Counted from the stretch's first letter, positions 1 through 7,849 are shown. The stretch: DNA of 36,262 nucleotides from Tannerellaceae bacterium (GCA_031255855.1 JAIRRS010000056.1:1-36262), one strand, 5' to 3'. Made by a program: numbers and translations. The notes: generated by a model not told the origin, from the sequence alone.

Positions 1-1897
1 CGAACGTTGTATAGGCGTCGATAATATTATCTTCGGTATTTGCATCGTCCGAAAACTGCCGGCTTTTATACAATCCGCGTAAATTAATGTTCACGATTTT
101 ATTTTGCAAGAAAAGCGACACCGATACTCTGTGCTTGGGAACATACGTAAGGAACTTGTTTTCGAGGTCGGGACGCTTATCAAATTTATCTATCGTTGAA
201 TGGCTGAATGTGTAAGTAGCCATCAACCGAAGGTTGTGCAACGGCATGTAACTGACTTCGGCTTCGGCGCCTTTGAGCGTTACGCCAGTAACGTTTTCCC
301 TGCGATAGATTGGACGACCGGGTGAAAGTTCGTCGCCCGAATCTACGTAATAAAGGAAATCACTTCCTTTTGCATAATATCCCGTAGCCGAGAACTTAAA
401 CATTGAGGTCAAAAGCAAATCTGCCCCAATTTCGTAATTGTTAATTGATTCCGGGCCAAGATTCGGATTCGCATATTTAGGTCCTATCCACATGTAACCT
501 GTTCGTGTAAGGTCGTCCAGAATAGAGGCTCTGAAGCCGTGAGAATACAAAAGATATGCGCTCAACTCTTTAATAAAATTAAACCGCATACCTATTCTCG
601 GCGACAGTTCCGACCATGTATGGTCTTTTAATTGGGGTAATTCGCCCCAAGGTGATGTAGAAAGGTAGTATCCGTCCGAAAATGCCACGCGGTCGTAGCG
701 CACTCCGGCTATTACTCTGATTTTATTGTCTAAAAAGGCATGTTCATCTTGTAGGTACGCTGCATACGTTTGCAAAATACCTTTATTGTAAACCGTATCG
801 TATGGCGCCGTCTGATAATAATCGCCTCCTTTTATGCTGCCGTTTTTGTATTCCAATCCTCCGGTCAGCGTATTCTGTGCACTCAACTGGTTGGTCAGGC
901 TAAATATGGCACCCCAGTCTTTCCGATACGAGTCCACGTCATATCGCCTGTAACTGCCGTTTCCTGTAACACTTTCGTTCAGGTCGGTGTAGTTAACCAT
1001 CTGGTAATACAGGCTCAAGTCGTACTTTGTTTTTTCATCGCCGCCTTTGAGCGTTCCGCGCAACAGGTTGGTATCAAATCGCCGGTAGTTTCCCAAAGGA
1101 ATATGGATGCGGGTACCTTCGCCGCGTCTGTCTCGGTATATATCATATTGAAGTTCCCATTTAAACCAATCGCTTTCGTCGAATCCGGCGCGAGCCGAAA
1201 CGTCAACAGCTTCGTAATTGCGTTTAATATCTGTCGGAGTTTGATTCTCTTTTGGAATATTCATATATCCGTCGCTCTTTGTGTAATTCTGGCTGACGGA
1301 GCCATAAAATCCTTTCGCGCTCCGCATTCTTATGCTCAAGTCTTCTCTGACAGTATTATATGTGCCATAACTGATACTTCCGAATACTTCCTGAGCTTTT
1401 TGAGGCGTTTTTGTAATGATATTAATCACTCCTCCCATTGCATTGCTGCCATACAATGAAGAACCGGGGCCTTTGAATACTTCTATACGTTCCACATCGT
1501 ACTGATTGATTTTGTTCCAATTGACGCTCCCCCCATCAGATGCATTAATTGGAACGCCGTTCATTAATACTAATGTACGCGATTGTTCGTCGCCCGACAA
1601 TCCTCGAATCGTAACGGAAGGGTTTGAAGAATAAATACCCGACGCCCTGTTTACATTCACACCGGGTAAGTAACGCAACAGGTCGTCAACCATACGTGTA
1701 GGGGTAGTTTCAATCTGACTGCTACCGATAACGGAAATCCGCGCCGGAACTTCATTCAGGTTTCGCATTGTTTTGGTGGCTACTACTACCACTTCATCAA
1801 GACTTACGCTATCTGACACTTCCTGTGCAGATATAGACAGAGCCGTCATGCTTAATGCCGATATAAATACGCTTGTTTTTAATCTTTTAAAATGCAT
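1..1897 (-). CDS. TonB-dependent outer-membrane receptor (C-terminus outside window)
   Basis: Translating the minus strand from the ATG at 1897 gives an open frame of 632 codons that runs off the left edge. An in-frame stop lies three codons upstream, so the start is firm. It begins with a signal peptide ending near SISAQ, then a TonB-box-like segment (SLDEVVVVATK). A plug domain follows, with the typical landmarks DDLLRYLPGVNV, SVTIRGLSG, VLMNGVPIN, VERIEVFKGPGSSLYGSNAMGGVINIITK-type sequence. Barrel strands rich in aromatic residues then alternate up to the edge. The family imports iron chelates, heme, cobalamin, nickel chelates or glycans across the outer membrane with TonB energy. It lacks the long N-terminal extension of SusC proteins, so a metal or cofactor substrate is likelier. 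It diverges from an ABC ATPase and faces a nickel-cofactor operon, which makes nickel or cobalt a reasonable inferred substrate. Confidence 0.93.
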   Translation of the reverse strand, partial: MHFKRLKTSVFISALSMTALSISAQEVSDSVSLDEVVVVATKTMRNLNEVPARISVIGSSQIETTPTRMVDDLLRYLPGVNVNRASGIYSSNPSVTIRGLSGDEQSRTLVLMNGVPINASDGGSVNWNKINQYDVERIEVFKGPGSSLYGSNAMGGVINIITKTPQKAQEVFGSISYGTYNTVREDLSIRMRSAKGFYGSVSQNYTKSDGYMNIPKENQTPTDIKRNYEAVDVSARAGFDESDWFKWELQYDIYRDRRGEGTRIHIPLGNYRRFDTNLLRGTLKGGDEKTKYDLSLYYQMVNYTDLNESVTGNGSYRRYDVDSYRKDWGAIFSLTNQLSAQNTLTGGLEYKNGSIKGGDYYQTAPYDTVYNKGILQTYAAYLQDEHAFLDNKIRVIAGVRYDRVAFSDGYYLSTSPWGELPQLKDHTWSELSPRIGMRFNFIKELSAYLLYSHGFRASILDDLTRTGYMWIGPKYANPNLGPESINNYEIGADLLLTSMFKFSATGYYAKGSDFLYYVDSGDELSPGRPIYRRENVTGVTLKGAEAEVSYMPLHNLRLMATYTFSHSTIDKFDKRPDLENKFLTYVPKHRVSVSLFLQNKIVNINLRGLYKSRQFSDDANTEDNIIDAYTTF

Positions 1898-1940
1898 AAT
1901 TGTTTAAGAATTGCTAATCGTATTACAAAATATAAAACAC

Positions 1941-1988
1941 GTGTTACTATGCCGTAAAGATATGTTATCTTTCGTATAATAGTAACAC
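1941..1988. promoter_or_regulatory. Nested palindromic operator between TonB receptor and ABC ATPase
   Basis: The outer arms GTGTTACTAT (1941-1950) and ATAGTAACAC (1979-1988) are a perfect 10-bp inverted repeat. Inside them, AAAGATA-TGT-TATCTTT (1956-1972) is a second perfect palindrome, nearly concentric. The element sits in the 158-bp divergent gap, so it can control both genes. GTGTTAC/GTAACAC half-sites resemble those I recall being described for NikR in some bacteria; that identification is from memory and no NikR gene lies in the window. Confidence 0.7.
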
Positions 1989-2014
1989 AAAATAATAAAA
2001 AAGTGCTACCTTTG
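1981..2014 (+). promoter_or_regulatory. Predicted promoter of ABC ATPase with operator half-site at -33
   Basis: TACCTTTG at 2007-2014 fits the Bacteroides -7 consensus TAnnTTTG. Twenty bases upstream, where TTTG would be expected, lies TAAC inside the half-site AGTAACAC. The same arrangement, with the same 26-nt spacing and the shared block AAGTGCTAyCTTTG, occurs before the lar operon. Confidence 0.65.
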
Positions 2015-2118
2015 CAAAGGATTTAACATTTGAACATGAACATACATAATAAAATATGAACTTGTGTGACAAGATGGTAGGCGTTGAGCAGGTAGAAAAA
2101 GGAGACGGTAACAATGAA

Positions 2119-2880
2119 ATGATAACTATCAGACATTTGGACTTTAGTTACGGAAAATATGCCGTTTTGCATGATGTAAGTGCACAAGTCGGGACTGGGG
2201 ATTTTTTAGTCATAATTGGTCCCAACGGTTCCGGGAAAAGTACACTGATAAAGTGTATTGCCGGTATTTTCAATGTAAAATCAGGCACAATACTGATAGA
2301 TGGAAAGCCGTCCGGGGATTATCCGGTAAACCAGTTTGCGCAAACTGTGGCTTACATCCCTCAAACAGAAAAGGGTGATTTGCAGAGCCTCGTATTTGAT
2401 ACGGTGCTTGCCGGCAGGAAGCCATACATACGCTGGAAGCCGTCCGGGGATGATTACGGTAAAGTGGCCGATGTGCTTCATCAACTTGGTATTGAACATC
2501 TTTCCATGAGATATGTGAATGAATTGAGTGGCGGACAACAACAAACAGTAATGATTGCGCGTGCACTTGCCCAGCAAACAAAAATACTTCTTCTCGATGA
2601 ACCTACAGCCAATCTGGATTTGCGTCATCAATTGGAGATAATGAATTTACTGAAAATACTATCTTTTAATGGGTTAACGATCATAATGTCATTGCATGAC
2701 ATTAATCTTGCAATCCGATATGCAAGCCGTCTCCTGATGCTCAAGGATGGCAACGTATTGGCTTATGAGTTTGCAGATAATGTTACCTGTACCCATATCG
2801 AAAATCTGTACAATATTAAAGTAGAGATGATTACGAATGAGGGCGCTCGCTACTGTATACCGTTAGGCGTTGATACGTAG
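2119..2880 (+). CDS. ABC transporter ATP-binding protein, FepC/BtuD-like
   Basis: A cytoplasmic ATPase that would energise import of a metal chelate, heme or cobalamin. From the ATG at 2119 it has Walker A GPNGSGKST (about residues 34-42), a Q-loop in YIPQTEKG, the signature LSGGQQQ, Walker B LLLDEPTANLD and a switch histidine in SLHDINLAIRYA. The frame can also start at 2056, but the extra 21 residues do not resemble the family. AAAAAGGAGA lies shortly before 2119, and MITIRHL is the usual N-terminus, so I prefer 2119. No permease or substrate-binding protein gene accompanies it. These may lie beyond the left edge behind the divergent TonB receptor. Its 3' end overlaps the convergent larC by 31 bp. 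Nickel or cobalt as substrate is inferred from context only. Confidence 0.9.
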   Translation: MITIRHLDFSYGKYAVLHDVSAQVGTGDFLVIIGPNGSGKSTLIKCIAGIFNVKSGTILIDGKPSGDYPVNQFAQTVAYIPQTEKGDLQSLVFDTVLAGRKPYIRWKPSGDDYGKVADVLHQLGIEHLSMRYVNELSGGQQQTVMIARALAQQTKILLLDEPTANLDLRHQLEIMNLLKILSFNGLTIIMSLHDINLAIRYASRLLMLKDGNVLAYEFADNVTCTHIENLYNIKVEMITNEGARYCIPLGVDT

Positions 2881-4073
2881 AACAATATCTCTTTCAAAGG
2901 AACACCTTTTTCTTTTGCCAGTCTGTGCGCGTCGTCGAACTCAATTGATACGCGTCGTGTGTCGCCATAGATAGACTCCTTGGCTTGTACTTCGCCATAG
3001 GGAGTGGCTATTGTTACAGCTCTGCGGGGCAGGCATGTACGCCAAACCAGATATTTACGTACACCGATTGTGGATGTTTCCGTAAAAAGGATATGTTCCA
3101 TAGCGAGGACTTTGTCGTCGTCACACATGATGTTGATACGTGTTGCCGGACGGCATTTTTTCATGTATATCGGTGTGAAAAAGACATCTCTTGCACCAGC
3201 ATCAAAAAGCTTTTCCATCACATAACCAAGTATTTCTGGTGTCGTGTCGTCTATATTCGTTTCAACGACGGTACAAGTATGATTGTAACCATCATGCCTG
3301 TCATGGGATGTTTCGCCCATAAAAAGGCGCAGCAGATTCGGAACAGGGAATTCTTTTGTTCCTGCACCATAGCCTGTTTTAAGAACTTTCATTTCAGGCA
3401 TCGAGCCGAAATTTTCGGCAAGTTCGGCAACGATAGCGGCGCCTGTCGGTGTCATCATTTCGCCTTCGATATCTAATTGTTTGACGCGGACTTCTCTTGC
3501 TGCCAAAACTTCGACGACTGCTGGCACGGGTACGGGGATTTTGCCATGCTGACAGTTAACAAAACCGTATCCGTCGTGTAAAATGGATGCATATATCCTG
3601 TCTGGTCTGAGAATATCAATACAAATCGCCGCACCGACAATATCAATTATAGAATCAACGGCGCCAACTTCGTGAAAATGAACTTTATCGGGTGTCGTGT
3701 CATGTACTTTTGCTTCCGCGACGGCCAGACGCATGAAAATCTTTTCAGCCAGGTCTTTTGCTTTCGCAGAAATCTCGCTCCCGGCTATGAGCGCGGCAAT
3801 ATCCGCCATCGTACGATGTTCGTGGCTGTGGAGGTGATGACGGAATAGATGTATTCCTTTGTGCACATGCGACTTTTCATCCGTTATTACATCTACGTGT
3901 TTCGCTTTTATACCGTGTTTTGAAACATCCGACACACGTAATTCCCATCCCTTTAAAGGAAGTTTTTTCAATTCGCCGACAAGTTGCTCAGGCTTGACGC
4001 CAAGATCAATAAATGCAGAAAGGGTCATATCTCCGCTAATCCCTGAAAAACAATCGAAGTATAATATTTTCAT
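2850..4073 (-). CDS. larC: LarC, nickel insertion into the pincer nucleotide cofactor
   Basis: LarC (formerly DUF111) is the CTP-dependent cyclometallase that inserts nickel into the pyridinium dithio-acid nucleotide made by LarB and LarE. Landmarks are the N-terminal YFDCFSGISGDM, a histidine-rich stretch HVHKGIHLFRHHLHSHEH (roughly residues 70-90) suited to metal binding, FHEVGAVDSIIDIVG, and the C-terminal domain segment ETNIDDTTPEILGYV. It is one continuous 407-residue frame, unlike the frameshift-joined larC1/larC2 of Lactiplantibacillus. I place the start at 4073 because the ATG forms an ATGA overlap with the larB stop; a longer frame begins at 4085. It is the last gene of the permease-larE-larB-larC operon and runs 31 bp into the convergent ABC ATPase gene. 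Confidence 0.95.
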   Translation of the reverse strand: MKILYFDCFSGISGDMTLSAFIDLGVKPEQLVGELKKLPLKGWELRVSDVSKHGIKAKHVDVITDEKSHVHKGIHLFRHHLHSHEHRTMADIAALIAGSEISAKAKDLAEKIFMRLAVAEAKVHDTTPDKVHFHEVGAVDSIIDIVGAAICIDILRPDRIYASILHDGYGFVNCQHGKIPVPVPAVVEVLAAREVRVKQLDIEGEMMTPTGAAIVAELAENFGSMPEMKVLKTGYGAGTKEFPVPNLLRLFMGETSHDRHDGYNHTCTVVETNIDDTTPEILGYVMEKLFDAGARDVFFTPIYMKKCRPATRINIMCDDDKVLAMEHILFTETSTIGVRKYLVWRTCLPRRAVTIATPYGEVQAKESIYGDTRRVSIEFDDAHRLAKEKGVPLKEILFYVSTPNGIQ

Positions 4074-4825
4074 TGTTTTACGCAATTTATTTTATTTATG
4101 CTGCTTGCGATGTATGCTGCACCGAAACCGTTGTCAATATTGACCACTGACACTCCGTTGGCGCATGAATTAAGCATTGCCAGAAGCGCTGATATTCCGC
4201 TGAAACTGGCACCGTAACCTATGCTTGTGGGTACGGCAATTACAGGTTTGTCGGTCAAGCCGCCAATTACGCTTGCCAGCGTACCCTCCATGCCGGCTAT
4301 GACTATAATCACATTTGCCGAAGCGATTACGTCCAACTTAGCAAGCAAACGGTGAAGACCAGCTACGCCCACATCCACCAGCCGTTCGACATCATTACCG
4401 AGAAATTTGGCTGTTACAACGGCTTCATCTGCAACCGGAATGTCGGACGTACCTGCGGTAATGACTAATATCTTTCCGCCTCCGCTCTTCTCTATCGGTT
4501 GCCGACAAATAGTAACCGTTCGTGCCGAACCGTTCCACACGGTGTCAGGATAAAGCGATAGCACTGCCTTTGCTGTATCGGGGTCAATGCGAGTTGCAAG
4601 CACATTACTTTCCGAATCCAGCATATTTTTCATTATACCGATGATTTGTTCCGTCTGCTTGCCTGCACAGTAAATCACTTCGGGACAGCCGTTGCGTATT
4701 CGGCGATGATGGTCTATCAACGCATAGCCAAGGTCGTCAAAAGGAGCAATTTTCAGTTTACGCTCCGCGTCGTCAATGGATATTCTTCCAACTTTCAGTT
4801 CTTCGAGCAGTTTTCGTATTTCCAT
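4070..4825 (-). CDS. larB: LarB, nicotinate-nucleotide adenine dinucleotide carboxylase/hydrolase
   Basis: LarB carboxylates the pyridinium ring of NaAD at C5 and cleaves the phosphoanhydride, giving the dicarboxylated mononucleotide that LarE then sulfurates. The 251-residue protein has the family length. The N-terminal helical segment is followed by DHHRRIRNGCPEVIYC and a PurE-like C-terminal domain with VITAGTSDIPVADEA, VIAGMEGTLASVIGGL, VPTSIGYGASFSG and VNIDNGFGAAY. These are the most conserved LarB blocks. It begins 13 bp after larE ends and is coupled to larC by an ATGA overlap, so one transcript is expected. Confidence 0.95.
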   Translation of the reverse strand: MEIRKLLEELKVGRISIDDAERKLKIAPFDDLGYALIDHHRRIRNGCPEVIYCAGKQTEQIIGIMKNMLDSESNVLATRIDPDTAKAVLSLYPDTVWNGSARTVTICRQPIEKSGGGKILVITAGTSDIPVADEAVVTAKFLGNDVERLVDVGVAGLHRLLAKLDVIASANVIIVIAGMEGTLASVIGGLTDKPVIAVPTSIGYGASFSGISALLAMLNSCANGVSVVNIDNGFGAAYIASSINKINCVKQ

Positions 4826-4838
4826 GTTTGATAATCCT

Positions 4839-5618
4839 TTAGTTCATGCTGCCGCTACGAAATCCTTCCAAATCGAGCGTTACATATTTGAATCCTAATG
4901 TTTTGATTTCTTCAGTTATTGTCGGTGTACCGAGTATAGCGTCAAAGTAACTGCGCGGCGCTTCAATGCGGGCGATTTCTCCATGCCAACGTACCCGACA
5001 GCCTTCCATTCCACGGCTGCGTAATGTTTCTTCAGCCGCTTCTATTATGGATAGCCGCTCTTTTGTGATTTCAAAACCATACGGAATTCGTGACGACAGG
5101 CAGGCATTGGCAGGTTTATCCCATGTTTCAACCCCCATTATTCTGCTGTAACGACGAATGTCATCCTTTGTCAGTCCGCAATCAATCAAAGGACTTACGA
5201 CACCTGTTTCACGTCCGGCTTTCAGTCCGGGACGGTATTGCGACTGTGCATCGTCGGCATTTTGTCCGTCGGCAACGTATGTGATACCATGTTTATGAGC
5301 GACTTCCAGTATCAGCGTATAATTGTTTCTCTTGCAAAAATAACAGCGCATACGGCTGTTTTCAGTAAATTCGGCAGAGGCAAACGGATTTTCCTCTACC
5401 ACTTCGTATGGTATACCCTGCTTCTCAAGCAAGGCAATCGCATTGTTCTTGTCGCGACGTGCCAAAACAGGCGAATCTATCAAAACTGCCAGTACATCAT
5501 CGCCTAACATTTCGTATGCAACATGTACTAAAAACGACGAATCAACACCACCCGAACAGGCAACACAGAGTTTTCCATAAGAAGCAATCGTACGTCTTAA
5601 ATTTTCTAATTTATCCAT
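4839..5618 (-). CDS. larE: LarE, ATP-dependent sulfur transferase of nickel-pincer cofactor synthesis
   Basis: LarE activates the carboxylates of the LarB product by adenylation and installs two sulfur atoms. The PP-loop ATPase motif SGGVDS lies at residues 22-27, preceded by CVAC. RCYFCK places cysteines at 92 and 95. NACLSSR places C173 where the sacrificial cysteine of the Lactiplantibacillus enzyme (C176) sits. Some LarE enzymes use three cysteines to hold an iron-sulfur cluster instead; whether C92, C95 and C173 do so here cannot be told from sequence. The length (259 aa) is normal. The start overlaps the last 8 bp of the permease gene, showing translational coupling. Confidence 0.95.
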   Translation of the reverse strand: MDKLENLRRTIASYGKLCVACSGGVDSSFLVHVAYEMLGDDVLAVLIDSPVLARRDKNNAIALLEKQGIPYEVVEENPFASAEFTENSRMRCYFCKRNNYTLILEVAHKHGITYVADGQNADDAQSQYRPGLKAGRETGVVSPLIDCGLTKDDIRRYSRIMGVETWDKPANACLSSRIPYGFEITKERLSIIEAAEETLRSRGMEGCRVRWHGEIARIEAPRSYFDAILGTPTITEEIKTLGFKYVTLDLEGFRSGSMN

Positions 5619-6300
5619 TTGTCAAATTGTTATAAACCACGTAACAACCGTAGGCAAAACACAAAACCGATGACACTAGTACCAAGGTTGTACGTATCCA
5701 TCTCGAATTAATCAGTTTTTTAGAAAACGGTACACTGAATACTCCCGCGACAAGTGTCATCCCTATTATTGAGCCAACTCCGAATATCGCCAAATACAAC
5801 AGGCTGCTTGTCAACGTTTTAATCTGAGTCATTACCAGTACTACCAGAGCGCCACTTCCCGCCAGGCCATGAACCAGACCGATGCCGTAAGAAGCTTTAT
5901 GAAGATTTTCATTCCTGAAATGTACATGGATATGGGGCATACCGTTTTCTCCAGCATGTTCATGCCCATGCGTGTGTACGGTTCCTGAATATTCTTTTTT
6001 GAAAAAAACGTAAAGTCGATACGATGCCACCAGTATCAGCATCAACCCCACGGTAGCTTCAAAATAGGAGAACGAACTGTCGGGGATGTTTACCTTGAAC
6101 AAAATCATGATAATTCCAATCAGAAAAATCGTGGACGTATGTCCTAACCCCCAAAAAATCCCATCTTTTAACGCAGGAAAAATTTTATTGCGTTGTGACA
6201 CGATATTCGTAACAGCCAGTATGTGGTCGGCTTCAAAAGCATGGAGAAGTCCCTCATACAAAGCATAAATTAACAAAATAAACAAAGGTAGAGTATTCAT
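5611..6300 (-). CDS. NicO/UreH-type nickel (cobalt) permease, HX4DH family
   Basis: A polytopic inner-membrane protein of 229 residues with about six hydrophobic segments. The first segment carries H20-A-F-E-A-D25-H26, the HX4DH signature of nickel/cobalt permeases, followed by GLGHTSTIF in the next. A cytoplasmic loop near residues 113-128 is histidine-rich (HTHGHEHAG, PHIHVHF), typical of metal-handling transporters. It is the first gene of the lar operon and overlaps larE by 8 bp, which strongly suggests that it supplies Ni(II) to LarC. UreH/HupE-like relatives carry the same signature and the exact subfamily is uncertain. Confidence 0.88.
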   Translation of the reverse strand: MNTLPLFILLIYALYEGLLHAFEADHILAVTNIVSQRNKIFPALKDGIFWGLGHTSTIFLIGIIMILFKVNIPDSSFSYFEATVGLMLILVASYRLYVFFKKEYSGTVHTHGHEHAGENGMPHIHVHFRNENLHKASYGIGLVHGLAGSGALVVLVMTQIKTLTSSLLYLAIFGVGSIIGMTLVAGVFSVPFSKKLINSRWIRTTLVLVSSVLCFAYGCYVVYNNLTNG

Positions 6301-6322
6301 AAGTTTTTTAATTAGCCATTCA

Positions 6323-6356
6323 CAAAGATAGCACTTATTTATAAAATCATGTTACT
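6323..6356 (-). promoter_or_regulatory. Predicted promoter of the permease-lar operon with AGTAACA half-site
   Basis: On the minus strand a -7 box TATCTTTG occupies 6330-6323. The half-site AGTAACAT occupies 6356-6349, so TAAC sits at the -33 position in place of TTTG. The distance from the A of AGTAAC to the -7 box is 26 nt, identical to the ABC ATPase promoter, and both share AAGTGCTAyCTTTG. No clear second arm is visible upstream. Confidence 0.65.
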
Positions 6357-6398
6357 TTTACTTCATTATTTCACAATCAACCCGAATGCTTAAAATTC

Positions 6399-6474
6399 AT
6401 CTGGATGAATGGGGAAAAACATCCCAATGATTTTAGAAGATCATCCCAATGAAACCGGGAAAATATCCAGATGA
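6399..6474. repeat. Four-unit 10-mer direct repeat with exact 22-bp period
   Basis: Units are ATCTGGATGA (6399), ATCCCAATGA (6421), ATCCCAATGA (6443) and ATCCAGATGA (6465), each separated by 12 unconserved bases. The outermost units are also embedded in a 15-bp perfect inverted repeat (6392-6406 with 6465-6479). A period of 22 bp places all units on one face of the helix. This is the layout of an operator for a protein that binds tandem direct repeats. Confidence 0.75.
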
Positions 6475-6656
6475 ATTTTTCAAGCAATACAACAAGGCTG
6501 ACAAGGCAAGCTACAAGAAGAAAAGAGCAAAGGCTGTAACTCAATCAAGAATACAGAAATCAATTTTTCAATTTTTAAATGCGTTTGCCTTGATAATAAT
6601 AAAATTTTCGATGAAATAACGTATTTTTACGAGGATATTTTTTAACAGACAAACGT

Positions 6657-7805
6657 ATGAAGAAAATTGTCGTTGCCTCCGATTCGTTCAAAGGCTCTGT
6701 TTCATCCGTCGAAGTGGCTGGAAATGCCGAAATAGCCATTCAGAAAGTATTTCCGGATTGCGAAGTAGTCAAAATACCTGTTGCCGATGGGGGCGAAGGT
6801 ACAGTAGAAGCGTTAGCAGCTGCCATGCAGGGAAAGATCGTCTTCTGCACGGTAAACGATCCGTTGATGTTTCCCGTCCGGGTCGGTTACGGTATATCGG
6901 GCGACGGCCAGACGGCCATTATCGAAATGGCTGCCGCCAGTGGGCTCACCTTAGTCCCCATCGGCATGCGTAACCCCATGCTGACATCAACCTATGGCAC
7001 TGGCGAACTGATCAAAGACGCTCTCAATCGCGGATGCCGCCGGTTCCTGATAGGCATTGGGGGAAGCGCCACCAACGATGCCGGCACCGGTATGTTGCAA
7101 GCGCTTGGATTTCGTTTTCTGGATAAGGAAAGAAACGAACTGGGAGTGGGAGGCCGGATTCTCAGCCGGATTCATGCGATCGACTGTTCGCAGGTGATTC
7201 CTCAGCTTCGTGAGTCCTCCTTCACTGTAGCCTGTGATGTCAACAATCCCTTTTCGGGAACAAACGGAGCTGCTTTTATCTATGCCCGGCAGAAAGGAGC
7301 CGATGATGCCATGATCAGGCAACTGGACGAAGGTCTGAAACACTTCGCCCATGTGATCTGGGAAACCAAACAGATCGACATTGATTCCATACCCGGTGCG
7401 GGTGCAGCCGGGGGATTGGGTGGCGGCTTCATCGCTTTCCTGTATGCCACACTGAAGCCAGGTATCCAAATGGTATTAGATGCTCTGCACTTCGATGAGC
7501 AGATACGTGGCGCCGACCTGATTATCACCGGAGAAGGGCGGATGGATCGGCAGACCGGTATGGGAAAAACTCCTGCCGGTATACTGGAATCCGGGAAGAG
7601 ACAAGGTATTCCGGTTATCGCGATCGGGGGTTCGATAGAAGATACCGAATCCTTGAACCGGTTGGGTTTTCTGTCGGCGCTTCCAATACAGCCAGGTGTG
7701 GTCACCCTGGAGCAGGCGATGGATAAAGAGTTTGCTACCCGAAATATCCAACGAACCCTAGAGCAGCAATTACGTATCATTCGTTATTTTCAATCCACTA
7801 AATAG
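6657..7805 (+). CDS. glxK: Glycerate kinase (GlxK/GarK family)
   Basis: Phosphorylates D-glycerate with ATP, feeding 2- or 3-phosphoglycerate into glycolysis. The 382-residue length matches the family. Typical blocks are the N-terminal VVASDSFKGSVSS, VADGGEGTVEAL, TYGTGELIKDAL, GIGGSATNDAGTGMLQALG, CDVNNPFSG, GAGAAGGLGGGF and TGEGRMDRQTGMGKTPAG. It stands alone, between the lar operon and a terminator, and its third codon positions look richer in G and C than those of the sensor kinase that follows. Which product isomer is made is not decidable from the sequence. Confidence 0.95.
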   Translation: MKKIVVASDSFKGSVSSVEVAGNAEIAIQKVFPDCEVVKIPVADGGEGTVEALAAAMQGKIVFCTVNDPLMFPVRVGYGISGDGQTAIIEMAAASGLTLVPIGMRNPMLTSTYGTGELIKDALNRGCRRFLIGIGGSATNDAGTGMLQALGFRFLDKERNELGVGGRILSRIHAIDCSQVIPQLRESSFTVACDVNNPFSGTNGAAFIYARQKGADDAMIRQLDEGLKHFAHVIWETKQIDIDSIPGAGAAGGLGGGFIAFLYATLKPGIQMVLDALHFDEQIRGADLIITGEGRMDRQTGMGKTPAGILESGKRQGIPVIAIGGSIEDTESLNRLGFLSALPIQPGVVTLEQAMDKEFATRNIQRTLEQQLRIIRYFQSTK

Positions 7806-7849
7806 AATAAGGTTATATTACTAATCCCAGCCTGATCACGGAAAAGGAT

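Larger units (their letters stand above)
6301..6656. other. 356-bp intergenic region between lar operon and glycerate kinase
   Basis: It holds the lar promoter at its left end and the 22-bp-period repeat array near its middle. A lysine-rich 56-codon frame at 6449-6619 begins inside the array; it has no recognisable family and I do not call it a gene. The remaining AT-rich part up to 6656 presumably carries the glycerate kinase promoter, but I see no good -33/-7 pair there. Confidence 0.7.

Noticed and set aside
770..1459. A 229-codon plus-strand open frame
   Set aside because: It is antisense to the TonB receptor frame, which is clearly protein-like on the minus strand; the plus frame shows no family features.
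1941..2014. Cobalamin riboswitch in front of the TonB/ABC pair
   Set aside because: The gap is too short and lacks the conserved B12-box; simple palindromes explain the structure better.
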